The notes: a model not told the origin generated them from the sequence alone. A DNA stretch of 64,000 bases from Comamonas testosteroni (GCF_000761245.1 NZ_AWOR01000052.1:1-64000), one strand, 5' to 3'; counted from the first letter of the stretch, positions 34,880-44,519 are shown. Translations and numbers: made by a program.

Positions 34880-36064
34880 ATGCCTGCAGCATTGCTTGCT
34901 CTGGCCGCCGGAGCCTTCGGCATCGGCACCACGGAATTCATCATCATGGGCCTGCTGACCCAGGTCAGCCAGGATCTTCATATCTCCATCCCCACGGCGG
35001 GCACGCTGATCTCGGGCTATGCCGTGGGCGTCGCCGTGGGCGCTCCCGTTCTCACACTGGCCTCGCGCCGCTGGCCGCGCAAGCTGCTGCTGCTGAGCCT
35101 GATGCTGCTGTTCATCGCCGGCAATGCCGCCGCCGCCCTGGCGCCCAGCTATGGCTGGCTGCTGGCGGCACGCGTGCTAACTTCGCTCACCCACGGCACC
35201 TTCTTCGGCGTGGGCGCGGTCGTCGCCACGCAACTGGTGGCGCCCGAGAAGAAAGCTTCGGCCATTGCGCTGATGTTTTCCGGCCTGACCCTGGCCACGC
35301 TGCTGGGCGTGCCCTTCGGCACCTGGATCGGCCAGCACTGGGGCTGGCGCATGGCATTTGCCAGCGTCAGCGGCATCGGCGTGATCGCACTGCTGATCCT
35401 GCTGCGCCATGTGCCACGCGAACTGAGCATGCCCAGCCCTCAGGGCCTGACACAGGAGCTGACCGTGCTGCGCAATGGCGCCATGTGGCGTGGCCTGCTG
35501 TTGACAGTGATCGGCTTTGCCGGCGTCTTCACCCTCTATACCTATATAGAGCCGCTGCTGACCCAGATCACGGGTATGGACAACCGCATGATTGCCCTCA
35601 CCCTGCTGCTGTTCGGGGCGGGCCTGGCCCTGGGCAACCATGCCGGCGGCAAGCTGGCCGACCGCTTTGGTGTGCAGCGCGCACTGTGGGTGTCGCTGGC
35701 CGCCCTGATGCTGGTGCTGATCGCGGGCCGCTGGATGTTTGCGAGCACGCCTGTAGCCATTGCCTTTGTGCTGCTGCTGGGCATTGCCGCCTTTGCCACC
35801 GTCGCGCCGCTGCAGATGGGCGTGCTGCAATCTGCGGGCGAAGCAGGCATGAATCTGGCGTCCAGCCTCAACATCGCGGCCTTCAATCTGGGCAATGCAC
35901 TGGGCGCCTGGCTGGGCGGAGCCGTGATTGCACAGGGCCTGGGCCTGACTTGGCTGGCCTGGGCTGCCGCCATGCCTGCAGCAGCGGCGCTGCTAATGGC
36001 CAGCTTCGCGCCACGTCAGACCCGTCCAGTTCAGACTTCGGCCATGGCGGCGGGAATGCACTGA
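34880..36064 (+). CDS. MFS transporter of the DHA1/AraJ-like type
   Basis: 394 residues from ATG 34880; CAAGGA precedes the start. Twelve predicted membrane segments. N-terminal AAGAFGIGTTEFIIMGLL is a signature of the AraJ/PbuE-like drug:H+ antiporter family. Loop 2-3 is divergent (LASRRWPRKLLLL). The ligand is not evident. It is separated from the puuE operon by a terminator and a LysR gene, so its link to purines is only positional. Confidence 0.85.
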   Translation: MPAALLALAAGAFGIGTTEFIIMGLLTQVSQDLHISIPTAGTLISGYAVGVAVGAPVLTLASRRWPRKLLLLSLMLLFIAGNAAAALAPSYGWLLAARVLTSLTHGTFFGVGAVVATQLVAPEKKASAIALMFSGLTLATLLGVPFGTWIGQHWGWRMAFASVSGIGVIALLILLRHVPRELSMPSPQGLTQELTVLRNGAMWRGLLLTVIGFAGVFTLYTYIEPLLTQITGMDNRMIALTLLLFGAGLALGNHAGGKLADRFGVQRALWVSLAALMLVLIAGRWMFASTPVAIAFVLLLGIAAFATVAPLQMGVLQSAGEAGMNLASSLNIAAFNLGNALGAWLGGAVIAQGLGLTWLAWAAAMPAAAALLMASFAPRQTRPVQTSAMAAGMH

Positions 36065-36075
36065 AGCTCAGACGC

Positions 36076-36119
36076 GGCATCAAGGCGACATCAAGGCGAC
36101 ATCAAGGCTGCATCAAGGC
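36076..36119. repeat. 11-base tandem repeat
   Basis: GCATCAAGGC and GACATCAAGGC units repeat four times in a row (two perfect, two with changes), just after the MFS stop codon. Probably slippage-generated; no function seen. Confidence 0.8.
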
Positions 36120-36160
36120 AGCAGCCTGCCCTGCAGCAGTGCAGACGAATTCCACTCGCA

Positions 36161-36185
36161 AGGCGACCTCAAGGTCGCCTTTTTT
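36161..36185 (+). terminator. Rho-independent terminator after the MFS gene
   Basis: Stem AGGCGACC with loop TCAA and GGTCGCCT, followed by a T tract. About 100 bases downstream of the MFS stop codon. Confidence 0.88.
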
Positions 36186-36749
36186 GCTTGTGCAGCAGCT
36201 CGGCATGGTTTTTGCACCACTTCAGGGCCCATGGCCAGGCATGAGCTCCTTGCAGGCCCCCATGCACGCTTTTGCACGGCGGTGCACCAATTCCGGGCTC
36301 GATGCCCTTTTTTTGCACCTTCTTCAACGCTAATGCATGCAACCGGCCTCAAGGTGACAACGCACTTTCTTTCACTAGATGTTTCAAGACCCGAAACCTG
36401 CGCACGCATAACCGCAGCCAGATCCCTTGCGATTGCATATCGCGCAATTTTTGCTATGAAAAACAAAGCGCCAATCGCTTGATATAAAAAGGTTTCAATA
36501 TGTTTTATTCTGAAAATTAGAAAAACAAAGGCCAATTAGCTACATATTTAATAGCAATCAGTAATTACCTTAGATGGTTATGCGCGGAAAACATAACTAT
36601 TGACATCCCATTCAGAAACTGAATTTTGAGCAGGGTTTACCGCTAGATGCTGTGCGTTATGGGCTGTATACACTTTTTGTATGGATTGCATGCCATTCGC
36701 GAATCGCATGCCAACCTGAAGCCAATATAGAGTGAGGAGACATGTTTTT
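36186..36749. other. AT-rich 5' region of the NCS2 permease gene
   Basis: About 560 bases with no supported gene. The part at about 36440-36660 is noticeably AT-rich and holds a repeat-like tract (GCTATGAAAAACAAAGCG at about 36453). The permease promoter must lie near 36600-36730. The motif TGTATACA is at 36665. Confidence 0.5.
36665..36672 (+). promoter_or_regulatory. Candidate GntR operator upstream of the NCS2 permease gene
   Basis: TGTATACA then CTTTTTGTATGG, so a second TGTAT half follows six bases later. 77 bases before the permease start. Same octamer as at 20469 and 28966. Confidence 0.5.
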
Positions 36750-38237
36750 ATGACATCCAAAGTGCATCCCGTGGATGAGGTTCTGCCATTTGGCAAGCTC
36801 ACCGCCTTAGGCCTGCAGCACGTTCTGGTCATGTATGCCGGCGCCGTCGCCGTGCCGCTGATCGTGGGCCGTGCCCTGAACCTGCCCCCTGAGCAGGTCG
36901 CGCACCTGATCTCTGCCGACCTGTTCGTCTGCGGCCTGGTCACCCTGATCCAGGCCATGGGTGCGACCCAGTGGTTCGGTATCAAGCTGCCCGTGATGAT
37001 GGGCGTGACCTTTGCCAGCGTGGCCCCCATGGTGTCCATGGCACAGAGCACCGGCGGCAATGCCGGCGCAGGCCTGATCTTTGGCTCGGTGATAGGCGCG
37101 GGGGTGATCTCCATCCTCATTGCGCCGCTCATCAGCCGCATGCTGCGCTTCTTCCCCCCAGTCGTGACCGGCACCATCATTGCCGTCATCGGCATCAGCC
37201 TGATGCGCGTGGGCATCAACTGGATCTTCGGCAACCCCGTGGGCCCGACCGCACCTTCCGTACCCAACCCCGAGCACCTGAAGTGGCTGGCAGAAGCCCA
37301 GGCCATGGCGGGCGCCCCCGGCTCCTCGCTGCCTGCCATCCCCAAGGGCTTCTCGGTGCTGCCCACCATGCCCAACCCCAAGTACGCCGATCTGCAAGGC
37401 GCTGCGGTCTCGGGCATCGTGCTGCTGTCCATCTTGCTGATCGCTCGCTTTGCCAAGGGCTTCCTGGCCAACATCTCGGTGCTGATGGGCATCTTGATCG
37501 GCGGCGTGATCTCCGTGGCCATGGGTCTGATGAACTTCGAGAAGGTCACCAAGGCCGAATGGTTCACCCTGGTGCTGCCCTTCCAGATCGCCATGCCCGT
37601 GTTCGACCCCATCCTGATCCTGACCATGAGTCTGGTGATGGTGGTCGTGATGATCGAATCCACCGGCATGTTCCTAGCCCTGGGCGACATGGCCAAGCGC
37701 GACATCACCCAGGACGAGCTGACCCGCGGTCTGCGCACCGACGGTCTGGGCACTCTGATCGGCGGCATCTTCAACACCTTCCCCTACACCAGCTTCTCCC
37801 AGAACGTGGGTCTGGTGGCCGTGACCGGCGTGCTCAGCCGCTGGGTCTGCGTGGCCGGTGGCGTCATCCTCATCGTCCTGGGCGTGCTGCCCAAGATGGG
37901 CGCGCTGATCGAGTCCCTGCCCACCGTGGTTCTGGGCGGTGCGGGTCTGGTGATGTTCGGCATGGTGGCCTCCACCGGCATTCGCATCCTGGCCAACGTG
38001 GATTTCCGCAACAACAAGAACAACGCCATGATCGTGGCGGTGTCCATCGGCGTGGGCATGATTCCTCTGGTTGCCCCTAATTTCCGTCAGTGGATGCCCC
38101 ATTCCATCCATCCACTGATTGAATCCGGTATCCTGCTGTCCTCGATTACCGCCGTGGCATTGAATCTTTTCTTTAACGGAGCCGCCAAAGACAACAGCGC
38201 TGCCATCAACGCAGCACGTGAGGCTGACGCTCACTAA
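36750..38237 (+). CDS. NCS2-family urate/xanthine permease (UacT/XanP type)
   Basis: 495 residues from ATG 36750 with AGGAGA nine bases upstream. Twelve to fourteen predicted spans. NCS2 signatures: QHVLVMYAGAVAVPLIVGRAL, the conserved GATQWFGIKLPVMMGVTFASVAPM segment, PPVVTGTIIAVIGISLM and the C-terminal-half segment GGIFNTFPYTSFSQNVGLVAVTGV, which carries the NCS2 motif. It should import urate or xanthine with protons. Its TGTATACA motif and proximity support a place in the urate regulon. Confidence 0.93.
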   Translation: MTSKVHPVDEVLPFGKLTALGLQHVLVMYAGAVAVPLIVGRALNLPPEQVAHLISADLFVCGLVTLIQAMGATQWFGIKLPVMMGVTFASVAPMVSMAQSTGGNAGAGLIFGSVIGAGVISILIAPLISRMLRFFPPVVTGTIIAVIGISLMRVGINWIFGNPVGPTAPSVPNPEHLKWLAEAQAMAGAPGSSLPAIPKGFSVLPTMPNPKYADLQGAAVSGIVLLSILLIARFAKGFLANISVLMGILIGGVISVAMGLMNFEKVTKAEWFTLVLPFQIAMPVFDPILILTMSLVMVVVMIESTGMFLALGDMAKRDITQDELTRGLRTDGLGTLIGGIFNTFPYTSFSQNVGLVAVTGVLSRWVCVAGGVILIVLGVLPKMGALIESLPTVVLGGAGLVMFGMVASTGIRILANVDFRNNKNNAMIVAVSIGVGMIPLVAPNFRQWMPHSIHPLIESGILLSSITAVALNLFFNGAAKDNSAAINAAREADAH

Positions 38238-38278
38238 ACGCCAGTCCTGAAGCAAACGCTGGCTTACCGGCCAGCCCA

Positions 38279-38316
38279 AGCCCCCTGCCGCCCCACAGTG
38301 CGCCAGGGGGTTTGTT
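38279..38316 (+). terminator. Terminator after the permease gene
   Basis: Stem CCCCCTG / CAGGGGG with a 16-base loop, preceded by AAG and followed by TTTGTT. It is 42 bases past the permease stop. Confidence 0.7.
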
Positions 38317-38407
38317 GTCGATACAGTTGAAGCAAAACAGACCTGACTCAAAATGCTTCTTGCCATCCGGTAAGCTCCGAGAAGCAACTTGCTGATAAAT
38401 ATTTCGT

Positions 38408-40705
38408 ATGACACAAAACCTGTCCTCCGCCGAACAAGCCCTGCGCGATGCGGCCCGCGAATACCACCGCAGCCCCGTCAAAGGCAAGATTTCCGTCACT
38501 CCTACCAAGCCCCTGTCCAACCAGCGTGACCTGTCCCTGGCCTATTCGCCGGGCGTGGCCTATCCCTGCCTGGACATCGAGGCAGACCCCTCCACTGCAG
38601 CCGAATACACCTCGCGCGGCAACCTGGTCGGCGTGATCACCAACGGCACTGCCGTGCTGGGCCTGGGCGATATCGGCCCGCTGGCTTCCAAGCCAGTGAT
38701 GGAAGGCAAGGGTTGCCTGTTCAAGAAGTTTGCCGGCGTGGACGTGTTCGACATCGAACTGGCCGAGCGCGATCCCGACAAGCTCATCGACATCATTGCC
38801 TCGATGGAGCCCACCCTGGGCGGCATCAACCTGGAAGACATCAAGGCTCCCGAGTGCTTCTACATCGAGCAGGAGCTGTCCAAGCGCATGAACATTCCGG
38901 TGTTCCATGACGACCAGCACGGCACGGCCATCATCTCCAGCGCCGCTTTGCTCAACGGCCTGGAACTGGTTGGCAAGGACATCGGCGCCGTCAAGGTCGC
39001 CGTCTCCGGCGCCGGCGCGGCTGCCATTGCCTGCGTGGACGTGATGGTGGGCCTGGGCATCAAGCGCTCCAATGTCTACATGGTGGACTCCAAGGGCGTG
39101 ATCTATGAAGGCCGCCCCGGTGGCCTGGACGCCTCCAAGCAGCGCTACGCTCAGAACACCGAAGCCCGCACCCTGGCCGACGTGGTCGACGGCGCCGACG
39201 TGTTCCTGGGCTGCTCCGCTCCCGGCGTGCTGACTGCCGACATGGTCAAGACCATGGCCGACAAGCCCATCATCCTGGCCCTGGCCAACCCCGAGCCCGA
39301 AATCCGCCCCGAACTGGCCAAGGCCATCCGCCCGGATTGCATCGTGGCCACCGGCCGCTCCGACTATCCCAACCAGGTCAACAACGTCCTGTGCTTCCCC
39401 TACATCTTCCGTGGCGCGCTGGACTGCGGCGCCACCAAGATCACCGAAGCCATGAAGCTGGCCTGCGTGCGTGAAATCGCCGCCCTTGCCAAGCAGGACG
39501 TCAGCGACGAAGTCGCCGCCGCCTACCAGGGCAAGGAGCTGACCTTCGGCCCCGACTACCTGATCCCCACGCCCTTCGATACGCGCCTGATCCTGCGCAT
39601 CGCTCCCGCCGTGGCCCAGGCCGCCGCCGAATCCGGTGTCGCCACCCGCCCCATCGAGGACATCGCCGCCTACCGCGAAAGCCTGACCCGCTTTGTCTAC
39701 CAGACCAGCATGTTCATGCGCCCCGTGTTTGCAGCCGCCAAGGCCAATCTGCAACGCGTGGCCTATGCAGAAGGTGAAGACGATCGCGTGCTGCGTGCCG
39801 TGCAGGTTGCCGTGGACGACGGCCTGGCCAAGCCCATCCTGATCGGCCGTCCCGCCGTCATCGAAGCCCGCATTGCCAAGGCCGGCCTGCGCATCCAGCT
39901 GGGCAAGGATGTGGAAATCTGCAATCCCGAAGACGACCCCCGCTTCCGTCAGTACTGGGAGACCTATCACAAGCTGATGGGCCGCAACGGCGTCACTCCC
40001 GAAGCCGCCAAGGCTGCGGTGCGCCGCTCCAACACCCTGATCGCCGCCCTGATGGTGCACCTGGGTGATGCCGACGCCATGCTGTGCGGCCTGGTCGGTC
40101 GCTTCGACAGCCACCTGGCCCATCTGGAAGATGTGCTGGGCCTGAAGAAGGGCGCCAACGAGTTCGCCACCGTGAACGCCGTCATGCTGGAATCCGGCAC
40201 GCTGTTCGTGGCCGATACCTACATCAACGACGCCCCCAGCGCCGAAGAACTGGCCGAGATCGCCAAGATGGCTGCCGACGAAGTGGCCCGCTTCGGCCTG
40301 CCACCCAAGGTGGCCTTCCTCTCGCACAGCAACTACGGTTCGTCCACACGCGGCTCGGCCCGCAAGATGCGCGCTGCACGCGACCTGTTCGCCGCCGCCA
40401 ACCCCGGCATCGAATGCGATGGCGAAATGCACGGCGACGCGGCACTGGACGCGAATGTGCGCAGCCACTCCCTGTTGGAGTCCTCGCTGACCGGCGCCGC
40501 CAATGTGCTGATCTGCCCCAACCTCGACGCCGCGAACATTCTGTTCAACGTGCTCAAGACCACGGGCGGCCATGGCACAACCATCGGCCCCATCCTGATG
40601 GGCTGCTCGGCCTCCGCCCATGTGCTGACGCCCTCCTCCACCGTGCGCCGCGTGGTCAACATGACCGCTCTGGCAGCCGCTCAGGCCATCGCACTGCGCA
40701 GCTGA
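38408..40705 (+). CDS. maeB: NADP-dependent malic enzyme with phosphotransacetylase-like domain
   Basis: 765 residues, the size of proteobacterial MaeB. Malic enzyme domain (about residues 1-430): [36 protein letters not shown] and [16 protein letters not shown]-terminal region (about 440-765) resembles phosphotransacetylase without being expected to be active ([23 protein letters not shown]). Catalyses oxidative decarboxylation of malate to pyruvate with NADP. No clear Shine-Dalgarno was noted. Single gene followed by a strong terminator. Confidence 0.95.
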   Translation: MTQNLSSAEQALRDAAREYHRSPVKGKISVTPTKPLSNQRDLSLAYSPGVAYPCLDIEADPSTAAEYTSRGNLVGVITNGTAVLGLGDIGPLASKPVMEGKGCLFKKFAGVDVFDIELAERDPDKLIDIIASMEPTLGGINLEDIKAPECFYIEQELSKRMNIPVFHDDQHGTAIISSAALLNGLELVGKDIGAVKVAVSGAGAAAIACVDVMVGLGIKRSNVYMVDSKGVIYEGRPGGLDASKQRYAQNTEARTLADVVDGADVFLGCSAPGVLTADMVKTMADKPIILALANPEPEIRPELAKAIRPDCIVATGRSDYPNQVNNVLCFPYIFRGALDCGATKITEAMKLACVREIAALAKQDVSDEVAAAYQGKELTFGPDYLIPTPFDTRLILRIAPAVAQAAAESGVATRPIEDIAAYRESLTRFVYQTSMFMRPVFAAAKANLQRVAYAEGEDDRVLRAVQVAVDDGLAKPILIGRPAVIEARIAKAGLRIQLGKDVEICNPEDDPRFRQYWETYHKLMGRNGVTPEAAKAAVRRSNTLIAALMVHLGDADAMLCGLVGRFDSHLAHLEDVLGLKKGANEFATVNAVMLESGTLFVADTYINDAPSAEELAEIAKMAADEVARFGLPPKVAFLSHSNYGSSTRGSARKMRAARDLFAAANPGIECDGEMHGDAALDANVRSHSLLESSLTGAANVLICPNLDAANILFNVLKTTGGHGTTIGPILMGCSASAHVLTPSSTVRRVVNMTALAAAQAIALRS

Positions 40706-40743
40706 TCCGGCCGAATCTCTCGGGCATCCCGCCCGAGTCAGTC

Positions 40744-40771
40744 ACAAAAACGCCCTTCGGGGCGTTTTTGT
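40744..40771 (+). terminator. Terminator after maeB
   Basis: ACAAAAACGCC with loop CTTCG and GGGCGTTTTTGT. Strong GC stem flanked by A and T tracts. Confidence 0.9.
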
Positions 40772-40952
40772 CTTGCGCCGAATCCTTGGCCGTTGACCAT
40801 GGCAGGCCTCGCAGACCCTGGCGCAGGCTGCCTCCTGAAAAGCGGCCTGCACTCCAGGTAAGGAAAGTGCAGCACGCTATGGTTTTCAAGAGCAAAGCAA
40901 ATTGCGCGCAATGCCGACCGGCGCACAATCCTTGTGTAGAATCCTCGCATCC

Positions 40953-41042
40953 GGAGGTTTGGGTGAGTGGTTTAAACCAGCAGTCTTGAAAACTGCCGAA
41001 GGAGTGATCCTTCCGTGAGTTCGAATCTCACAGCCTCCGCCA
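40953..41042 (+). tRNA. tRNA-Ser(TGA)
   Basis: 90 bases including an encoded CCA. Acceptor arm GGAGGTT...CCTCCG, a long variable arm (GAAGGAGTGATCCTTC) typical of serine tRNAs, the T arm GTGAGTTCGAATCTCAC, and anticodon loop CTTGAAA giving anticodon UGA. TAGAAT ten bases before the 5' end may be the -10 element. Confidence 0.95.
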
Positions 41043-41050
41043 GTCGTTAG

Positions 41051-41096
41051 AAAAAGCTGCCAGCATGGCCTTCAGGCCCTTGGCGGCTTTTTTTTC
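41051..41096 (+). terminator. Terminator of tRNA-Ser
   Basis: Imperfect stem around GGCC-TTCA-GGCC with outer arms AGCTGCCA and TGGCGGCT, then a run of T. Starts nine bases after the tRNA. Confidence 0.85.
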
Positions 41097-41134
41097 GTCC
41101 TCGTTTTTCGGACGTCTTTAGGTCTTCTTTCATT

Positions 41135-42058
41135 GGGCGCTGTTGCATAAATCGCGCTCTACTGTCGGGTAGCTTCGAGCGATGAGTCAGTCTCTGCATT
41201 CCAAGTCCCGCTATTGCACAAACAACTGCAAGCAGTACAACTGCTGCGCTCAAAGCGCGAGGCTCCCTGACTTTCCGGTTCGACAAGGGCATGTCATGGT
41301 TTGCCGCAATCAGCGGCAAACGCGGGCGTAGCCCGCAGTTCTCGGATGCAGCCATCCAGTTTTGCCTGACCATCAAGAACCTGTTTGGCTTGGCCTTGCG
41401 ACAGACCACCGGCTTTGTGCAATCGCTGTTGGCTTTGTCTGGACTGCCATGGCCTGTTGCAGACTTCAGTGCGCTATGTCGCAGACAACGCAGTCTGGAT
41501 GTGCAAGCAGCGTATCGCCCCAGTTCGGGTGGACTGAATATGCTGCTCGACTCCACGGGCATCAAGTTCCTGGGCGAAGGCGAATGGAAGTGCAAAAAGC
41601 ATGGCGCGGAACGTCGACGTCAATGGCGCAAGCTGCACATCGGCATTGATGCCCAGACGCTGCAGGTGCCAGCCATCTGCGTCACCTCCAACAACGTCAG
41701 CGATGCGGTGGTGGTGCCGCACTTGTTGGCACAACTGCCAGCAGGTGAGTCATTGCTGAGCGTTACCGGTGATGGTGCCTATGACACACAGACTGTGTAT
41801 GCCGCAGTGATGGAGCGCAATGCCATGCCCATCATCCCTCCGCGAAAGAATGCCCGGATGCGCAAAGGCAGCGCCTTTGCGCACCGCAATGCGGCGATTG
41901 CCGCATGCAGGCGCTCTGGACGCCAACGAACTGCACATCCGAGCCGCCATTCTCAATCGGTTCACTGAACTGGGCTGTCCGCAAACGGTGGCTGTGGCAT
42001 AGCCACGTCTGGAGTCAGGGGAAGTTTGGCCCGGCACTGATTTATGCAACAGCGTCCC
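41135..42058. mobile_element. IS5-type (IS903-like) insertion sequence remnant
   Basis: Left inverted repeat GGGCGCTGTTGCATAAATC at 41135-41153; right end 42039-42058 reads GGGACGCTGTTGCATAAATC in reverse complement, so both ends are present. No target-site duplication is visible: left flank TTCTTTCATT and right flank CAAATACGG do not match. The transposase inside is broken in two places. The element sits just past the tRNA-Ser terminator. Confidence 0.8.
41182..42002 (+). pseudogene. Broken IS5-family DDE transposase
   Basis: ATG 41182 opens MSQSLHSKSRYC. About 20 codons later (near 41239) one extra base shifts the frame into the one holding MSWFAAISGKRGRSPQ. The middle part is normal (SPQFSDAAIQFCLTIKN, DSTGIKFLGEGEWK, SVTGDGAYDTQ), with two of three DDE residues recognisable. 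After NAAIAACRRSGR a deletion removes the segment that normally carries the catalytic Glu (VETK region). The C terminus returns in a shifted frame as HIRAAILNRFTELGCPQTVAVA. It is therefore non-functional. Confidence 0.8.
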
Positions 42059-42097
42059 CAAATACGGCACAAATGCCGGTCAATCGAATTGCAATTT

Positions 42098-42120
42098 ATA
42101 ATACGAACTATTCGTATTAT
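42098..42120. promoter_or_regulatory. Perfect palindrome upstream of the first iron module
   Basis: ATAATACGAA-CTA-TTCGTATTAT, ten-base arms around three bases, 71 bases before the start at 42192. It overlaps the -10-like TATAAT. Its layout suggests a repressor operator and its AT-rich composition would suit an iron regulator, but it does not match the classical Fur box closely. Confidence 0.5.
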
Positions 42121-42191
42121 TTATAACTTGTGGACCATTCACAATAAAAGTGAGGGGTGGCTTTGCAAGGTTTCTGAGTGGCCGCACAACC

Positions 42192-42509
42192 ATGAAAGCA
42201 TGCACCCGGAAAATGGACACACTCTCCAGTCCCCGTATGGCGATCGCGCTACGAATCAGCGCCGCCATTTTTGCGGGCTACGGTTTCACCTGGGGCTTCA
42301 TCGCTGCGGCAACCGCCGGGCTGTTTGCACTGGGCATGGCCTTTCATGATGCCGAACACCTGAGCGCCATTTTCGGGCTTGTGATTTATCTTTGCGCATT
42401 TCTGTGGTCCTTCGCGGCCCGCAGCCTCGGACGTGTGTGGGCCGTGCTGGTGGGCGGTGGTGCTGCGATGGCGATTGCCGCTTCGCTGCTTCAGCACCAC
42501 CTGATCTAA
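42192..42509 (+). CDS. Small iron-uptake membrane protein (DUF3649-like)
   Basis: 105 residues from ATG 42192 (ATG 42213 is an alternative). Three predicted membrane segments: LRISAAIFAGYGFTWGFIAA, a middle span and RVWAVLVGGGAAMAIAASLL. The GGY-like N-terminal segment and W-x-F-A-x-x-S-x-x-R motif match the 99-residue protein at 56569-56868. This small-protein type goes with PepSY and DUF3325 proteins in siderophore operons. Role in iron release or uptake is inferred from context. Confidence 0.75.
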   Translation: MKACTRKMDTLSSPRMAIALRISAAIFAGYGFTWGFIAAATAGLFALGMAFHDAEHLSAIFGLVIYLCAFLWSFAARSLGRVWAVLVGGGAAMAIAASLLQHHLI

Positions 42510-42526
42510 GGAAGGAGACGACACCC

Positions 42527-44203
42527 ATGTTTCAGAATTTCCGTCTCTCCATGGCATGGCTGCACACTTGGTTTGGGCTCGCGCTTGGCTTTGTGTTGAT
42601 GGCCTGTTTCTTCTTTGGATCGCTGTCGGTGTTTGACCGCGAGATCGACCGCTGGGCGATTCCTTCATCGCGCTTTGAACCGCAGCCCATGCCATCATTC
42701 GAGAAGGTGCTCCGCCCGGCTTTCGAGCAGATGCAACCGAGCAATCCAAGTCTTGATTTCATGCGGGATCGCGTCAACGGCCCCCTGCCGGAGCGCTTTG
42801 ACACAGTCAAAAGCTGGGGCGCTTACACCACGCACCGCGACCCGGTGCTCAGTCTTTTTTCAGGTTATGAAGTACCCAATGCCAAAGATCCGGAAGAAGG
42901 CGTCTGGGGCAATCGCACCATAGATCCGCGCAACGGCATTGCACTGTCAGACGACCAGCTCAAAATCGGCAGCCGCTTTTTCTATCCATTGCACTACAGC
43001 CTGAATCTGCAATGGAAAAGTGTCGGCTACTGGATCGTCGGATTTGCTGCGCTGGCGATGCTCGCTGCATTGGTCAGCGGCGTTGTCATGCATCGAAAGA
43101 TCTTCCGCGAGTTCTTTACCTTTCGTCCGAAAAAGGCGACTCAACGCAGCACGCTTGATCTGCACAACATGACCGGCGTGCTGGCACTCCCGTTCCACTT
43201 CTTCTTCGCATTCACGGGCTTGGTGATTTTTGCTGGCATCTACTTTCCCGTCACGCATACGCAACTTGAACCATTGCACGAATTGCACGAAAAAATCGAG
43301 GCACGGGAGACTGGCCTGCCACATGATCGAGCGGGCATTGCAGCTCCGCTGGCATCGGTCGATGACATGATGAACGAAGCGCGCCGCCGCTGGGCCGACA
43401 AAGGCATGGCAGGTGAAGTGGGCCTGCTTTCACTCAACCACGTGGGCGATGCCAATGGCTACGTCAGCGTCTTCCGCGCAGGCACCGATCGCATCGCGCT
43501 GGTGGGCGACGGCATCCACTTCAAGGCCAGTACCGGGGAGGTGCTGCGCGAAGATCCGCCTCGCACCGTAGTGGACAGCATCAACACATTTTTGACAGGT
43601 CTGCACCTGCAGCACTTCCGCCACTGGCTGCTGCGCTGGATGTATGTGCTGGGCGGGCTGATGGGCTGTGTGTGCATCGCCACAGGCTTTATTTTCTTTG
43701 TGGAGAAGCGCAAGAAGCAGCATGCCAGAACAGGACATCAAGGGGCCCGGGTTGTGGATGCGCTGGCTGTCACCACGATCACCGGCATGGTGATTGCAAC
43801 CCTCGTCATCTTGATCGCCAACCGCTTGCTGCCGCAAATACTGCCTGCAAGCTGGCCCGCTCGCAGCGATCTGGAGCAGTACCTGTTCTGGGCAGGATGG
43901 GGCCTGGCAATGGCTCACGCGTTTATGCGCAGTGCGCCCGTTGCTAAGGGACTGATGAATCCCGCATGGCGCGAGCAATGCAGGGCGATTGCGGCTCTCG
44001 CCCTACTGGCCGTGCTGCTGAACTGGTTCACAACGGGCGATCACCTCCTTAAAACCGTTTGGAGCGACACCTATTGGCCCGTCGCAGGCGTTGATCTATT
44101 CCTGCTCTCGGGTGCCTGGCTGGCGTGGGTATCAGCGCGCAAGCTGAACCAGCGCACCGCAGCGACACGTTCCGCCCCCCACATCAAGACCAGCCATGCG
44201 TGA
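42527..44203 (+). CDS. PepSY-domain membrane protein of an iron operon
   Basis: 558 residues; start 42527 preceded by AAGGAG. N-terminal span MAWLHTWFGLALGFVLMACFFFGSLSVFDREI, a large periplasmic PepSY-rich region, and three or four C-terminal spans. Conserved segments include LHYSLNLQWKSVGYWIVGFAALAMLAALVSGVVMHRK and STLDLHNMTGVLALPFHFFFAFTGLVIFAGIYF. This PepSY_TM family is often linked to siderophore receptors and may reduce or strip ferric siderophores in the periplasm. First-module partner of the paralogue at 54848-56569. Confidence 0.88.
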   Translation: MFQNFRLSMAWLHTWFGLALGFVLMACFFFGSLSVFDREIDRWAIPSSRFEPQPMPSFEKVLRPAFEQMQPSNPSLDFMRDRVNGPLPERFDTVKSWGAYTTHRDPVLSLFSGYEVPNAKDPEEGVWGNRTIDPRNGIALSDDQLKIGSRFFYPLHYSLNLQWKSVGYWIVGFAALAMLAALVSGVVMHRKIFREFFTFRPKKATQRSTLDLHNMTGVLALPFHFFFAFTGLVIFAGIYFPVTHTQLEPLHELHEKIEARETGLPHDRAGIAAPLASVDDMMNEARRRWADKGMAGEVGLLSLNHVGDANGYVSVFRAGTDRIALVGDGIHFKASTGEVLREDPPRTVVDSINTFLTGLHLQHFRHWLLRWMYVLGGLMGCVCIATGFIFFVEKRKKQHARTGHQGARVVDALAVTTITGMVIATLVILIANRLLPQILPASWPARSDLEQYLFWAGWGLAMAHAFMRSAPVAKGLMNPAWREQCRAIAALALLAVLLNWFTTGDHLLKTVWSDTYWPVAGVDLFLLSGAWLAWVSARKLNQRTAATRSAPHIKTSHA

Positions 44204-44510
44204 AGCCATTTTTCTCGGGGCAGCGCTGATCACCAGCTTGATCGGCATGGGCTGGCTTTCACTGGCCATGGACACGCATTGGCAGCAGGTGCGAAGCGAG
44301 CCGATCTCGCCTCCGACCACCGTGCGTCTACGCATTCTCGGAGCGCTGCTGCTCACATCCAGTCTGGGCTTTTGCCTTGCAGCGGATCACGCGTCGATGG
44401 CCATGCTGGTTTGGGTGATGGGGCTGGCCGCCTCAGCTCTCGCCATCGCGCTCACGCTCACATGGAGACCCAGGTGGCTGAAAGTCTTGACGCGGCCAAT
44501 TCAGCCCTGA
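44196..44510 (+). CDS. DUF3325-like membrane protein
   Basis: 104 residues; start overlaps the PepSY gene end by eight bases. Three predicted spans, starting REAIFLGAALITSLIGMGWLSLAMDTHWQQV. The pattern LSLAMD-HW-Q matches the DUF3325 paralogue at 54510-54851 (LAFAMDRHYAQL). Function unknown; conserved third member of the small iron module. Confidence 0.8.
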   Translation: MREAIFLGAALITSLIGMGWLSLAMDTHWQQVRSEPISPPTTVRLRILGALLLTSSLGFCLAADHASMAMLVWVMGLAASALAIALTLTWRPRWLKVLTRPIQP

Positions 44511-44519
44511 CCGCGCCTT

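Noticed and set aside
38348-40621. 757-codon open frame on the minus strand, opposite maeB
   Set aside because: GC-rich codon-biased genes leave long antisense frames; this one is Gly/His/Ala-rich, lacks domains and a ribosome binding site, and fully overlaps a clear malic enzyme gene.
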